DNA from: Mesorhizobium sp. PAMC28654
GTDB taxonomy: Bacteria > Pseudomonadota > Alphaproteobacteria > Rhizobiales > Rhizobiaceae
Direction of reading: 5' to 3'
Length of the DNA: 64,000 nt
NCBI RefSeq assembly: GCF_020616515.1
Contig: NZ_CP085135.1
Span: 6,619,001-6,683,000 of the forward strand
The position numbers and the translations under genes were made by a program. Numbering within the stretch: position 1 is the first letter of the stretch; each line of letters opens with the position of its first letter. Below the pieces are notes generated by a model that ran no database searches, was not told the DNA's origin, and saw only the letters and a program-made list of their open reading frames with translations. Positions 1-8,656 of this stretch are shown here, piece after piece.

Positions 1-27
1 GTCGATCCCGGCCTTTTTCAGGTTCGA

Positions 28-579
28 TCAGACGAAACCAGTTTCGGTCAGCACGAATTCCAGGCGTTTCTCGATCGGCGCCAGGGGCAGCGGAACCAGT
101 TCATAGCCCAGTTCCGTGTAGACGCCGACCAGCGCATGATAGGTGCGCTCGGCCTCGTCGAGCGTCTGCTTGCGTTCTTCATCCTGCGCGAAGATGTCCG
201 GCCAGGGCGGGGCAATGAAGACGCGCGGGTTGTAGCGGAAGCGGTCTGCCGCGGCGCTGACGTGCCCGGGTACCGGCAGGCCGCTCAGCCTGAGATAGCC
301 GAGCGTGTCCGGTACGCCTCGGTCGAAGAAGACGGGCCCGTTCTGTTCGATGGCTTCTTGATACGAGCGCAGTTCCCACGACAGCATCAGTTCGGCGAAG
401 AGTGCCCGGTCATGCCAGGGCAGGGCAGGACCGCCTATCGCCGACTGGTCGCGAATGATGCCGCGCCCCGCCTCCACGGAAGTGGCGAAGCCGGCTGACC
501 GCAAGGCTTCGATCAATGTGGTCTTGCCCGAACCCGGGCCGCCGGTCAGCACAAGGAATCGATCGGAATCGTTTTGCAT
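28..579 (-). CDS. AAA-family ATP/GTP-binding protein
   Basis: A 183-residue P-loop NTPase of the AAA_28 type. Walker A GGPGSGKT lies at residues 13-20, right at the N-terminus, and a DRGVPD segment sits in the middle of the domain as in kinase-like members of this family. Its substrate cannot be told from sequence; relatives are annotated only as ATPase or kinase-like. The start at 579 (MQNDSDRF) puts the P-loop at the usual distance; an upstream in-frame ATG at 615 would add 12 residues and has no better ribosome site. It stands alone, reading toward the window start, with the tmRNA gene behind it on the same strand. Confidence 0.75.
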   Translation of the reverse strand: MQNDSDRFLVLTGGPGSGKTTLIEALRSAGFATSVEAGRGIIRDQSAIGGPALPWHDRALFAELMLSWELRSYQEAIEQNGPVFFDRGVPDTLGYLRLSGLPVPGHVSAAADRFRYNPRVFIAPPWPDIFAQDEERKQTLDEAERTYHALVGVYTELGYELVPLPLAPIEKRLEFVLTETGFV

Positions 580-689
580 TTTTTGTCCATGGAGCAAGGA
601 GACACGCGGCTCCACGGTTTCGCGGCCGACTGGTCGTACGAATTCTGCCAGCGGGAGCTACAGTTGCGTGACGCATGTTGAAGGAGGGG

Positions 690-1012
690 GAGAAGTGGAG
701 GTTTCTGTTGCCAGGTACCTCCGAACCCCGCCTAGAAGTGCGAACCCCTAGGACTTGAATTGAAGCTATCGCACCGCTTACGCGGCGAGACGTGCTTCCG
801 CATAGTTGTCGTTTGCAACTACAAGTTTAGCCCGATGACGGTGGTACCATGCCGGGCAAAAGTACGATCTTTACACCTTCGTCGATCCTATTTCGCCCCC
901 AGCAAAAGCCGCTCTTTCACCAGAGCGGTTTTTGGTGGAGGCGCCGGGTACCGCCCCCGGGTCCGAACGGCTTATTTCATCGCCCATTTATCGCCATAGT
1001 CGGTCAAGCCGA
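690..1012 (-). ncRNA. ssrA: transfer-messenger RNA, circularly permuted two-piece form
   Basis: Ribosome-rescue RNA. Read on the minus strand, the acceptor piece comes first and ends CGCCTCC-ACCA (943 to 933); its T-arm is CCGGG/CCCGG with a 7-nt loop (960 to 944). After a spacer containing a hairpin (stem CCGCTCT/AGAGCGG) the coding piece begins at 900 with GGGGGCG, which pairs with CGCCTCC to form the acceptor stem (one G-U). The tag frame GCA AAC GAC AAC (816 downward) encodes ANDNYAEARLAA and stops with TAA at 780-778. A closing stem GGAGG/CCTCC lies near 697-720. This order (acceptor half upstream, spacer removed) is the known alphaproteobacterial permuted tmRNA. A TATATT at 1025-1020 could be the -10 box; outer ends are approximate. 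Confidence 0.93.
778..816 (-). other. tmRNA proteolysis-tag reading frame (ANDNYAEARLAA)
   Basis: Resume codon GCA at 816-814, then twelve sense codons in all and a TAA stop. The tag ends in LAA/AA-type hydrophobic residues, the signal read by ClpXP/ClpAP. It is the identifying feature of the tmRNA locus. Confidence 0.93.
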
Positions 1013-1220
1013 CAAAACGAATATAGGGGCCGGTCGTGGAAAATGAAAGGCCGCAATCGCGCTTTGTCCCCGTTTCAAATTGCAACGCAAAGGGTTGACT
1101 TGAAAGCGCTCTCAACCGAAGCTTTGCCACGGTGAGGAGTTACCGACCTAGCGCACAAGTTGCGGCAGCGCGCCACAGCCCTCATCGATCGGATCCGTGG
1201 CGCCGACGAGGGGAAGTTTG

Positions 1221-1532
1221 ATGGCCGATTATCTCGCAGACGTGAAGAAATACGACGCCGCGGCGAACGCCGATGTGGTCGAGAAGATCGTGAAGCACCT
1301 GGGCATTGCGCTGCGCAATCGCGATTCCTCGCTGGTATCCTGCACGGACCCGAAGGAACTCGATCGTGTCAAGGCGGGCTGGGTTTCGAAGAAGCTCGGC
1401 ATCACTGATGACAAGAAGGCCGATGCCGCGATCCAAAAGGTCTGCCAGACGATGCACGCCGACCACAGCAAGCACCGGGTGACGTTCTACTATCTGGTTG
1501 CGAAGCATCTGGGCAAGCTCGGCTCGCTGTGA
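1221..1532 (+). CDS. DUF2853 family protein
   Basis: A 103-residue small helical protein (MADYLADVKKYDAAANAD at the start) matching the DUF2853 family of proteobacteria by its YDA..ADVV..IVKHLGIALRN pattern and the C-terminal YYLVAKHLGKL. Function unknown. The start at 1221 follows GAGGGGA at good spacing; the frame is open upstream to 1197 but that start has no ribosome site. It stands alone between the tmRNA gene and thyA. Confidence 0.8.
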   Translation: MADYLADVKKYDAAANADVVEKIVKHLGIALRNRDSSLVSCTDPKELDRVKAGWVSKKLGITDDKKADAAIQKVCQTMHADHSKHRVTFYYLVAKHLGKLGSL

Positions 1533-1623
1533 AGATCGCGCGCTGGCGTAGAAGAACAATCGCTTCAGGTTGAATTTGCACTTCATCGAACGTCGGCGCT
1601 GCCCCTCATTGCCCTGCCGGGCA

Positions 1624-1651
1624 TTTCTCCCCGTATAGTGACGGGGAGAAA
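1624..1651. repeat. short palindrome in intergenic region, terminator-like
   Basis: Perfect 11-bp inverted repeat TTTCTCCCCGT / ACGGGGAGAAA with a 6-nt loop, in the 215-bp gap between the DUF2853 gene and thyA. Hairpins with CTCCCCGT/ACGGGGAG arms are common scattered elements in rhizobial genomes; it may also end transcription of the upstream gene. Confidence 0.6.
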
Positions 1652-1747
1652 GTAGCTGCCCGCAACTCGGCGGTTGCTCCGTTTTGGTGTGTTCGGGCGC
1701 CGGTCCGGCAGCTATAATGCCTGCACAATCGAATCGAGCCGGAACCG

Positions 1748-2542
1748 ATGCGCCAGTATCTCGACCTTCTGAAACATGTGCTGGAAAACGGTGCTGATCG
1801 TGGCGATCGCACCGGCACCGGAACGCGTTCGGTGTTCGGTTACCAGATGCGCTTCGATCTTGCGAATGGCTTTCCGGTCACCACCACCAAGAAGCTTCAT
1901 CTGAAGTCGATCATCCATGAACTCCTGTGGTTCCTGGCCGGCGACACCAATGTCAAATATCTCAATGATCACGGCGTCTCCATCTGGGACGAATGGGCAG
2001 ACGAGAATGGCGACCTTGGCCCTGTCTATGGCAAGCAATGGCGCTCCTGGCCGGACGGCCATGGCGGCTCTATCGACCAGATTGCTGGCCTTCTGAAGGA
2101 GATACGCAGGAATCCTCAATCGCGGCGGCTGATTGTTTCAGCCTGGAACCCGGCCGAGGTGGAGGCCATGGCGCTGCCGCCCTGCCACTGCCTGTTCCAG
2201 TTCTATGTCTCCGAGGGTCGGCTTTCCTGCCAGCTTTATCAGCGCTCCGCCGATATTTTTCTCGGCGTTCCCTTCAACATCGCCTCGTATGCGCTTCTGA
2301 CATTGATGGTTGCACAGGTGACCGGACTAAAGCCCGGCGATTTCGTCCATACGCTTGGCGATGCGCATCTCTACTCGAACCATTTCGAGCAGGCGCGCGA
2401 GCAATTGCGGCGCACGCCCAGGGCGCTGCCGACAATGTGGATCAATCCGGAGGTGAAAGACCTCTTTGCGTTCCGCTTCGAGGATTTCCGGCTGGAAAAC
2501 TACGTTGCCGACGCGAGCATCAAGGCGCCCATCGCGGTCTGA
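1748..2542 (+). CDS. thyA: thymidylate synthase
   Basis: Makes dTMP from dUMP using methylenetetrahydrofolate, giving dihydrofolate. The 264 residues are the standard ThyA length. The nucleophile is Cys146 in [11 protein letters not shown], the same number as in E. coli; [20 protein letters not shown] and the DAHLYSNH segment are the other family blocks. folA, which recycles the dihydrofolate, lies about 6 kb downstream on the same strand, separated by the molybdate and cobF genes. It converges with trmO, leaving only 16 bp between stops. Confidence 0.97.
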   Translation: MRQYLDLLKHVLENGADRGDRTGTGTRSVFGYQMRFDLANGFPVTTTKKLHLKSIIHELLWFLAGDTNVKYLNDHGVSIWDEWADENGDLGPVYGKQWRSWPDGHGGSIDQIAGLLKEIRRNPQSRRLIVSAWNPAEVEAMALPPCHCLFQFYVSEGRLSCQLYQRSADIFLGVPFNIASYALLTLMVAQVTGLKPGDFVHTLGDAHLYSNHFEQAREQLRRTPRALPTMWINPEVKDLFAFRFEDFRLENYVADASIKAPIAV

Positions 2543-2558
2543 GCCGGGCTCGGCGTTG

Positions 2559-3050
2559 TCAGCCGACCTCGTAATCGCCAGCCTGTGGCGGCGCGATCGG
2601 CTTGAACAGCGTCCGGTCCGGCTTCAGGTCGAGGAGGGGCGTTCCGTCGACGCAATCCATGCCTCGCACCAGCAATGTCGAGCCTTCAACGCCGGCAAGT
2701 GTCGCGATCGATGTGCCGATCGGATTGGGCCGGACGGGGGAGCGTAGCGCAAAGGTGCCGCGCGACGTGCCATCGCTGGCTGGGCTCTGCTTGACGAGAT
2801 CGCGACGCGACAGATGCAGCCAGTAGAGAACCTCGAGGCGCTCGAATGCCTCGATACCTTGCAGCGCTTCTCGCCACGGATCGAAGATCTCGATCCGGCA
2901 GACCGGGCCATCCGCACGGCCTTGGCGCGGCGTGAGCAGCCGCGAGGCCCAGGGCGTGCGGATGACGCCGATGAACACCAGGCCGGCGTCGGTCGCCGGC
3001 GGCGGGTCAACCGCCACCTCGCTTGGCCTGATCTCGTTCTCACGAACCAT
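2559..3050 (-). CDS. trmO: tRNA (N6-threonylcarbamoyladenosine37-N6)-methyltransferase, TrmO/TsaA family
   Basis: A 163-residue TrmO-like SAM-dependent methyltransferase that in E. coli methylates t6A37 of ACY-decoding tRNAs. Family blocks visible: IGVIRTPW near the N-terminus, FALRSPVRPNPIGTS in the middle and GTPLLDLKP near the C-terminus. The start at 3050 gives a normal family length; the frame upstream is a shadow of the mop-like gene. It lies 14 bp downstream of that gene and is probably co-transcribed with it, though no functional link to molybdenum is evident. Confidence 0.88.
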   Translation of the reverse strand: MVRENEIRPSEVAVDPPPATDAGLVFIGVIRTPWASRLLTPRQGRADGPVCRIEIFDPWREALQGIEAFERLEVLYWLHLSRRDLVKQSPASDGTSRGTFALRSPVRPNPIGTSIATLAGVEGSTLLVRGMDCVDGTPLLDLKPDRTLFKPIAPPQAGDYEVG

Positions 3051-3064
3051 TCGAGGCAGCGGCT

Positions 3065-3274
3065 TCAGTCGATGCCGACCATGACGTCCGACGCCTTGAC
3101 CACGGCATAGGCTTGCTTGCCTTTTTCCAGCTTGAGATCGGCGACGGCTTCGTTGGTGATCGAGGCGGTGACGACGGCGCCGCCGCCAATATCGATGCGG
3201 ACATGCGAGGTCGTCGCTCCCTTGACGATCTCGACGATCGTTCCCTTCAGGATATTGCGGGCGCTGATTTTCAT
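3065..3274 (-). CDS. Mop-like molybdenum-pterin/molybdate-binding protein (single TOBE domain)
   Basis: A 69-residue protein made of a single Mop/TOBE domain (MKISARNILKGTIVEIVKG..., SITNEAVADLKLEKGKQAYAVVKASDVMV), the fold of molbindins that store or buffer molybdate. AAAGGAAA precedes the ATG at 3274. It is divergent from modA across a 184-bp region carrying a candidate ModE site, so it may be co-controlled with the transporter. Confidence 0.85.
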   Translation of the reverse strand: MKISARNILKGTIVEIVKGATTSHVRIDIGGGAVVTASITNEAVADLKLEKGKQAYAVVKASDVMVGID

Positions 3275-3385
3275 GGCGTTTCCTTTCAGTGTTTTGTTCC
3301 GCGCCAGTCTTAGCAGAACCATCCGATCGCGCCACGTGCAAGGTTACGGCGAGATGAAGCGGCTTCGGCCGGCGGTGGCCCTTTA

Positions 3386-3412
3386 CGTTGTTATGTTCAT
3401 GCGGATATATCG
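3386..3412. promoter_or_regulatory. candidate ModE operator between mop-like gene and modA
   Basis: CGTTGTTAT (3386-3394) and ATATATCG (3405-3412) form an imperfect inverted repeat resembling the two halves of the E. coli ModE box (CGnTATATA ... TATATnnCG). It lies 47-73 bp before modA and 112 bp before the divergent mop-like gene. A ModE-like gene follows modC. The match is by eye and imperfect. Confidence 0.4.
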
Positions 3413-3458
3413 GTCGGCAGGCTCATAGCCGAACGGATTTCAACTCAGGGAGAGTTTC

Positions 3459-4244
3459 ATGACGCGCAGGGGTTTTGAAATGAAGGCGATTGCCATTGGT
3501 GGTTTTGCGGCAATGCTGATGGCCACGATGCCCGCACACGCGGAAGACAAGGTCGTGGTGTTTGCCGCGGCCAGCCTCAAGGACGCGCTCGATGCCGTCA
3601 ACAAGTCGTGCGAGGCGGATGTCGGCGAGGCGGCGACCATTTCCTACGCGGCAAGCTCGGCGCTGGCCAAGCAGATCGAGGGCGGCGCGCCGGCCGATGT
3701 GTTCATCTCCGCCGACCTCGACTGGATGAAGTATCTGTCCGACAAGAAGCTGACGAAGCCGGACACCGAAGTGAAGCTGCTTGGCAACGAGATCGTGCTG
3801 GTGGCGCCGAAGGATTCGAAGGTTGAAACCAAGATCGAGAAGGGTTTCGATCTGGCCAAGCTGGTTGGCGACGGCAAGCTCGCCATGGGCGATTTCAAGG
3901 CGGTGCCGGCCGGCAAGTACGGCAAGGCGGCGCTGGAATCGCTGGGCGTCTGGTCCTCGGTCGAAGGCAAGGTGGCGCAGGCAGAGAACGTCCGCGCGGC
4001 GCTCAAGCTGGTCTCGACCGGCGAAGCCGCGCTCGGCATCGTATATGCCACGGACGCGCATGCGGAAAAGGGCGTCAAGGTGGTCGGTACCTTCCCCGAA
4101 GATTCGCACCCGCCGATCATCTACCCGGTTGCCCAGATCGCGGATTCGAAGGACAAGCATACGCCGGCATTCCTGAAGTGCCTGCAGTCTTCCAAGGCGG
4201 CCAAGCTCTTCAAGGAGCAGGGCTTCACCGTCCTGACCAAGTAA
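3459..4244 (+). CDS. modA: molybdate ABC transporter substrate-binding protein
   Basis: Periplasmic molybdate (and tungstate) binding protein, 261 residues. A signal peptide of about 28 residues ends at AHA before EDKVVVFAAASLKDAL, the usual ModA N-terminus; SYAASSALAKQIEGGAPADVFISAD is the second ligand-loop block. GGGAG precedes the ATG. First gene of modABC, 17 bp before modB. Confidence 0.96.
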   Translation: MTRRGFEMKAIAIGGFAAMLMATMPAHAEDKVVVFAAASLKDALDAVNKSCEADVGEAATISYAASSALAKQIEGGAPADVFISADLDWMKYLSDKKLTKPDTEVKLLGNEIVLVAPKDSKVETKIEKGFDLAKLVGDGKLAMGDFKAVPAGKYGKAALESLGVWSSVEGKVAQAENVRAALKLVSTGEAALGIVYATDAHAEKGVKVVGTFPEDSHPPIIYPVAQIADSKDKHTPAFLKCLQSSKAAKLFKEQGFTVLTK

Positions 4245-4261
4245 AGGATGCGTTCTGACGC

Positions 4262-4966
4262 ATGAACTGGCTGCTGGACCTCACTCCCGACGAATGGAAT
4301 GCGGTCCGGCTGTCCATCAAGGTGGCGACCGTGGCCATGGTCGCCAGCCTGCCGCCGGGCATACTGATCGCGCTGCTGCTGGCGCGCGGGCAATTCTGGG
4401 GCAAGACGCTGCTCAACGGGCTGGTCCACCTGCCGCTGATCCTGCCACCGGTGGTGACCGGTTATCTGCTGTTGCTGACTTTCGGCAGACGCGGCCCGGC
4501 CGGAGCCTTCCTGGCCGAGCATTTCGGCATTGTCTTTTCCTTCCGCTGGACGGGCGCGGCATTGGCCTGCGGTGTCATGGGCTTTCCCTTGATGGTGCGG
4601 GCAATCCGGCTGTCGATCGAGGCGGTTGACCGCAAGATGGAAGCGGCTGCCGGGACGCTCGGCGCCAACCCGCTTTGGGTGTTCGGCACGATTACGCTGC
4701 CGCTGATACTGCCCGGCTTGATCGCCGGCGCCATCCTGTCCTTTGCCAAGGCCATGGGTGAGTTCGGCGCGACGATCACCTTCGTCTCCAACATCCCGAA
4801 CGAGACACAGACGCTGCCTTCGGCGATCTATACGTTCACGCAGGTGCCAGGCGGCGACGAAGGCGCGCTCAGGCTGACGCTGATTTCCATCATCATCTCG
4901 CTGGCGGCGCTTGTCGCCTCGGAAGTGCTGGCGCGGCGCGTCGGGCGGCGGATGGACATCGAATGA
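4262..4966 (+). CDS. modB: molybdate ABC transporter permease
   Basis: Inner-membrane permease, 234 residues with about five membrane segments. The coupling-loop EAA motif is seen in EAAAGTLGANPLWVFGTITLPL (positions about 126-147), followed by the GEFGATI block typical of ModB. The stop codon overlaps the modC start (ATGA), indicating translational coupling. Confidence 0.96.
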   Translation: MNWLLDLTPDEWNAVRLSIKVATVAMVASLPPGILIALLLARGQFWGKTLLNGLVHLPLILPPVVTGYLLLLTFGRRGPAGAFLAEHFGIVFSFRWTGAALACGVMGFPLMVRAIRLSIEAVDRKMEAAAGTLGANPLWVFGTITLPLILPGLIAGAILSFAKAMGEFGATITFVSNIPNETQTLPSAIYTFTQVPGGDEGALRLTLISIIISLAALVASEVLARRVGRRMDIE

Positions 4967-6074
4967 CGGTCCTCGTCAACATCCGCCATCAGCTCGAGAG
5001 TTTTGAGCTCGACGTCCGCTTCGAGAGCGCTGGGCGGTTGACCGCGCTGTTCGGCTCCTCTGGCTCAGGCAAGACAACGCTGATCAATACGATCGCCGGG
5101 CTGATCCGGCCCGACAAGGGGCGCATCGAGGTCGACGGCCGCGTGCTGGTCGACACGGATGCCGGCATATTCGTGCCGAAGCACAAGCGGCGGATCGGCA
5201 TGGTGTTCCAGGATGCGCGGCTGTTTCCGCATATGAGCGTGGCCAGCAATCTGCGCTATGGCCGCTGGTTCACGCCGGCGGCGCAACGCTACGCCGACAT
5301 GAGCGCGGTGGTTGAGCTGCTCGGCATGGGCGCGTTGTTGGAACGGCGGCCGGCAAAGCTTTCCGGCGGCGAAAACAGCGGGTGGCGATCGGTCGGGCGT
5401 TGCTTGCCAGCCCAAAACTTCTGCTCATGGATGAGCCGCTGGCATCGCTCGACGAAGCGCGCAAGGCCGAAATCCTGCCCTATATCGAACGGCTGCGCGA
5501 CGAGATGAAAATCCCGATCGTCTATGTCAGCCATTCGGTCGCGGAGGTCGCCCGTCTGTCGAGCAATGTGGTGGTGCTGGCGCAGGGCAAGGTCGCCGCT
5601 TTCGGCCCGACCGGTGCCATCATGGAGCGGCTCGACCTTTTGCCGGCTGAAGAACGTGCGGAAGGCGGGGCAGTGCTAGACACCAAGGTGATCAGCCATG
5701 ACGAGGCGTTCGGCATGACGGTGCTCGGTTCGCCGGTTGGCGAGATCCGCGTGCCACGGCTGGCAATCGCGGTTGGAGCGCCGGTGCGCATCCGCATTCG
5801 CGCCCGCGACGTGATGATCGCCACCGAGCGCCCGGAAGGTCTCAGCGCGCTCAACATTTTGCCGGGCACGATCATGACGATAAAGCCGGGCGAGGGGCCC
5901 GCTGTCGAAGTGGGCATCGACTGCAACGGCGCGACGGTGATTGCCCGGATCACCGAGCAATCACGGCATGCGCTGGGGCTTCAGCTTGGCCGACGGGTTT
6001 TTGCGGTGATCAAGACCGTGAGTTTCGATCGCGCGAACACCGGTGCCGGCCTGCCCGCCGATGCGGATGCATGA
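4963..6074 (+). pseudogene. modC: molybdate ABC transporter ATPase, 1-nt frameshift
   Basis: Cytoplasmic ATPase of the molybdate importer, split into two frames. The 5' part (4963-5508 as an ORF) carries Walker A GSSGSGKT, the Q-loop and the signature LSGGE, then runs into unrelated residues. The 3' frame resumes at once with VAIGRALLASPKLLLMDEP (Walker B), the H-loop VSHS and a C-terminal TOBE/Mop domain. The break is in GGCGAAAACAGCGG (A-run 5372-5375): one more A would read LSGGEKQRVAIGR. With the lost base restored the protein is about 370 residues, normal for ModC. Either a true mutation disabling the importer or an assembly/read error in a homopolymer; no slippery heptamer is present there. 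Confidence 0.9.
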
Positions 6075-6164
6075 CGCGAATGGTCATCGCTATGTTAATT
6101 TGGAATAGCGGTTTCGTTGGAGAGCTTCTACTATGGGTGTGGTCGTGACTGCGGAGGACCCGAA

Positions 6165-6506
6165 ATGCCATCGCTGAGCTTGCGGATAAATCTCGATCCA
6201 GATGGGCGCATCGGGCCGGGTAAGATCGAGCTTCTGGAGCAGATCGCTTCCTTCGGCTCGATCTCGGCCGCCGCGCGCGGCATGGAGATGTCCTACAAGC
6301 ACGCGTGGGACCTGGTTGAGGACATGAACCGGGTGTTCGGCAAGCCGCTCGTGGCCGCGCAGACCGGGGGCCGCAAGGGCGGCGGCGCGCAACTGACATC
6401 GGTGGGGCTGGCCGTGGTCAGCCGTTTTCGTGCCATCGAGCGCGCGGCGGCGGCGGCGGCCGCCACGCATATGGAGGCGCTGCAGGCCGAGATTGATGCG
6501 GGATAG
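6165..6506 (+). CDS. ModE-like winged-helix transcriptional regulator
   Basis: A 113-residue protein with the LysR-like winged HTH of ModE (GPGKIELLEQIASFGSISAAARGMEMSYKHAWDLVEDMN..., then GGRKGGGAQLT). It lacks the C-terminal molybdate-binding di-Mop domain of full ModE, as in many alphaproteobacterial homologues. GGAGG at 6153 decides the start at 6165. It follows modC by 90 bp and probably controls modABC. Confidence 0.87.
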   Translation: MPSLSLRINLDPDGRIGPGKIELLEQIASFGSISAAARGMEMSYKHAWDLVEDMNRVFGKPLVAAQTGGRKGGGAQLTSVGLAVVSRFRAIERAAAAAAATHMEALQAEIDAG

Positions 6507-6510
6507 GGCA

Positions 6511-6592
6511 GTAGGAAGTAGGAAGTAGGAAGTAAGAAGTAAGAAGTAAGAAGTAAGAAGTAAGAAGTAAGAAGTAAGAAGTAAGAAGTAAG
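6511..6592. repeat. 7-bp tandem repeat, 11.7 copies
   Basis: Three copies of GTAGGAA followed by eight of GTAAGAA and a partial GTAAG. The block begins 4 bp after the ModE-like stop codon. GGCAGTAGG overlaps its left edge (6507-6515), and three CCTACTGCC copies (its complement) lie at 6625-6657 before the cobF stop, so the array is flanked by short inverted copies. Likely length-variable. Confidence 0.95.
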
Positions 6593-6660
6593 CGGCATCC
6601 GTCTGCTGTCTTCCGGTACCTTCACCTACTGCCCTACTGCCTTATTCCCCTACTGCCTTC

Positions 6661-7422
6661 CTATTCAGGCTTGCGCAGCAGGTAGGTGTCCATGATCCAG
6701 CCCTTGCCGCGGCGGGCTTCTTCACGGACTCTTTCGATCTCCGCGCCGACGTCGCCGAGGCGGCCGGAGATGATGATTTCGTCGGGTGTGCCGAGATAGG
6801 CGCCCCAGTGGATGATGAGGTCCTTGTCGGCCAGCGTGTTGAAGGCGCATTTGCCGTCCAGCATGATGACGGCGCTGCCGGCATTGTCCGGCATGCCTTC
6901 CTCGGTGAGGCGGCGGCCGGTGGTGACAAGGAAGGAATCGCCGATGCGGTTCAGCGCCATCTTGTGGCTGGCGGCGAGCGCCTGGACGGCGGTGATGCCG
7001 GGCATGACGTCCAGCTCGAAATCGACATTGGCCCTCAGGCTCACGCGCTCCAGGATGCGCAGCGCGCTGTCGTAGAGCGAGGGGTCGCCCCAGATCAGGA
7101 AAGCGCCGCAGCCATCTTCCGGCAGTTCGTCGCGGATCAGCGCCTCGTAAATGGCGGCGATCGCCTCATGCCAGTCATCGACGGTCGAGCGGTAAGAGGA
7201 TGTCGGCTCGGCGCGCACCGGCACATCGAATTCGACCCTGCGTGATTTCGGATTGGTGACGAAACGATCGCAGATCTGGCGGCGCAGTTCGGCCAGCTCG
7301 GTCTTCCCTGCGCCCTTGTCGGGAATGAACAGCACGTCGGCCCGGTTCAGGCCTGATATGGCCTGCACGGTCATGTGCTCCGGATTGCCGGCGCCGATGC
7401 CGATGACGAGAACCTTGCGCAT
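6661..7422 (-). CDS. cobF: precorrin-6A synthase (deacetylating)
   Basis: Aerobic cobalamin pathway enzyme: methylates C-1 of precorrin-5 with loss of acetate. The 253 residues start MRKVLVIGIGAGNPEHMT, the glycine-rich SAM-binding opening of the tetrapyrrole methylase family; FLIWGDPSLYDSALRIL and the MPGITAVQALAASHKMALN segments are CobF-specific blocks. AGGAG precedes the ATG at 7422. It is isolated here from other cob genes. The divergent DUF4424 gene starts about 220 bp away. Confidence 0.93.
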   Translation of the reverse strand: MRKVLVIGIGAGNPEHMTVQAISGLNRADVLFIPDKGAGKTELAELRRQICDRFVTNPKSRRVEFDVPVRAEPTSSYRSTVDDWHEAIAAIYEALIRDELPEDGCGAFLIWGDPSLYDSALRILERVSLRANVDFELDVMPGITAVQALAASHKMALNRIGDSFLVTTGRRLTEEGMPDNAGSAVIMLDGKCAFNTLADKDLIIHWGAYLGTPDEIIISGRLGDVGAEIERVREEARRGKGWIMDTYLLRKPE

Positions 7423-7645
7423 GGCCGAACTCCTGCCCGATCGAGGCGTGCCTGTCCAGACCGCCATTGTGTGTGCGCAAGCAGTTGCGCCGGCATGCAG
7501 GGGCTTTGAACGCGGGGCTGAAACAAGTAGGGTCGCGCCAATACTGATTTATGCGTGTCGTTCCCCAAAAACCCGCCGCGCGCTTCGGGTCAGGCTCGGG
7601 GAATGCTCTGGGGTGACATGCAGTGATTTTCGGAGGGTAGCTGTG

Positions 7646-8656
7646 ATGTTGCGAACTGTCTTGGCTGCAGGATTGATGCTCTGCGCGGCGCCCGCATTGG
7701 CAAATGATTCGACCGCCGAGCTCGGCACTGGTGGTCTGATCCTGTCGCGCAGCGACGCGGTGGCGATGCAAAGCGAGGACCTTTACATCTCGCCGGACAA
7801 GGTGACGGTCGACTATGTCTTCCACAACAATACGGACAAGGACGTTGACGCGATCGTCGCTTTTCCGATGCCGGACATCGAGGGCAATCCCGAGGAAATG
7901 CCGGCCATCCCCAACGACCCCAGTGACAATTTCCTCGGCTTCGAGGTGACGATCGACGGCGCGGCGGTGAAGCCGCAGCTTGAGCAGAAGGCGTTCGCGC
8001 TGGGCATCGACATCAGCGCCGAACTGAAGGCGCAGAACGTGCCGTTCTACCCGTTCGGCGATACCGCCAAGGCGGCACTGGCGAAGCTACCAAAGTCGGT
8101 GGCCGACGACTGGGTCAACCGCGGCATCATCATCGAGGATCCGGAAGGCGACCAAAACGCCACACCGTCCTATGCGCCATGGTGGCAGCTACGCTCGACC
8201 TATTGGTGGCGCTCGAACTTTCCCGCCAATGCGGACGTCCGTGTCTCGCACCGCTACAAGCCCAGCGTCGGCAGTTCATCAACGGTCACCTTCTTTTCCG
8301 ATGGCAAGTTCCAGGACCCGTATGCCGCTTACAAGGTTCGTTACTGCATGGACGGCACGTTCGAGAACGCCATCCGCAAGGCGGCCAAGGATGATACCAA
8401 CGGCTATCCGTATTACGAAAGCCGCATCGCCTATATCCTGACCACCGGCGGCAACTGGGCGACGGGCACCATCGGCAAGTTCAAGCTGACCGTCGACAAG
8501 GGCAATGCGAAAAACCTCGTCTCGTTTTGCGGCGATAATGTCAGGAAGGTCGGGCCAACGACCTTCGAGATGACGGCCAATGATTTCTATCCCGAGCACG
8601 ACATCAATATCCTCATCCTGAACCCGACCGACAGCAATGGCGGGAGCGCCAACTGA
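7646..8656 (+). CDS. DUF4424 family exported protein
   Basis: A 336-residue secreted protein: signal peptide of about 20 residues (MLRTVLAAGLMLCAAPALA) followed by NDSTAELGTGGLILSRSDAV, the opening typical of DUF4424. The body is rich in beta-type segments with no known active site; function unknown. GGAGGG at 7632 supports the ATG at 7646. The stop codon overlaps the folA start (TGATG), so the two are translationally coupled, though a functional tie is not apparent. Confidence 0.82.
   Translation: MLRTVLAAGLMLCAAPALANDSTAELGTGGLILSRSDAVAMQSEDLYISPDKVTVDYVFHNNTDKDVDAIVAFPMPDIEGNPEEMPAIPNDPSDNFLGFEVTIDGAAVKPQLEQKAFALGIDISAELKAQNVPFYPFGDTAKAALAKLPKSVADDWVNRGIIIEDPEGDQNATPSYAPWWQLRSTYWWRSNFPANADVRVSHRYKPSVGSSSTVTFFSDGKFQDPYAAYKVRYCMDGTFENAIRKAAKDDTNGYPYYESRIAYILTTGGNWATGTIGKFKLTVDKGNAKNLVSFCGDNVRKVGPTTFEMTANDFYPEHDINILILNPTDSNGGSAN

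Noticed and set aside
5371..5376. Programmed frameshift in modC
   Set aside because: No X-XXY-YYZ heptamer or downstream stem is present; the simplest reading is a lost A.
6511..6592. Repeat block as a CRISPR array
   Set aside because: Units are 7 bp with no spacers and no cas genes in the window.
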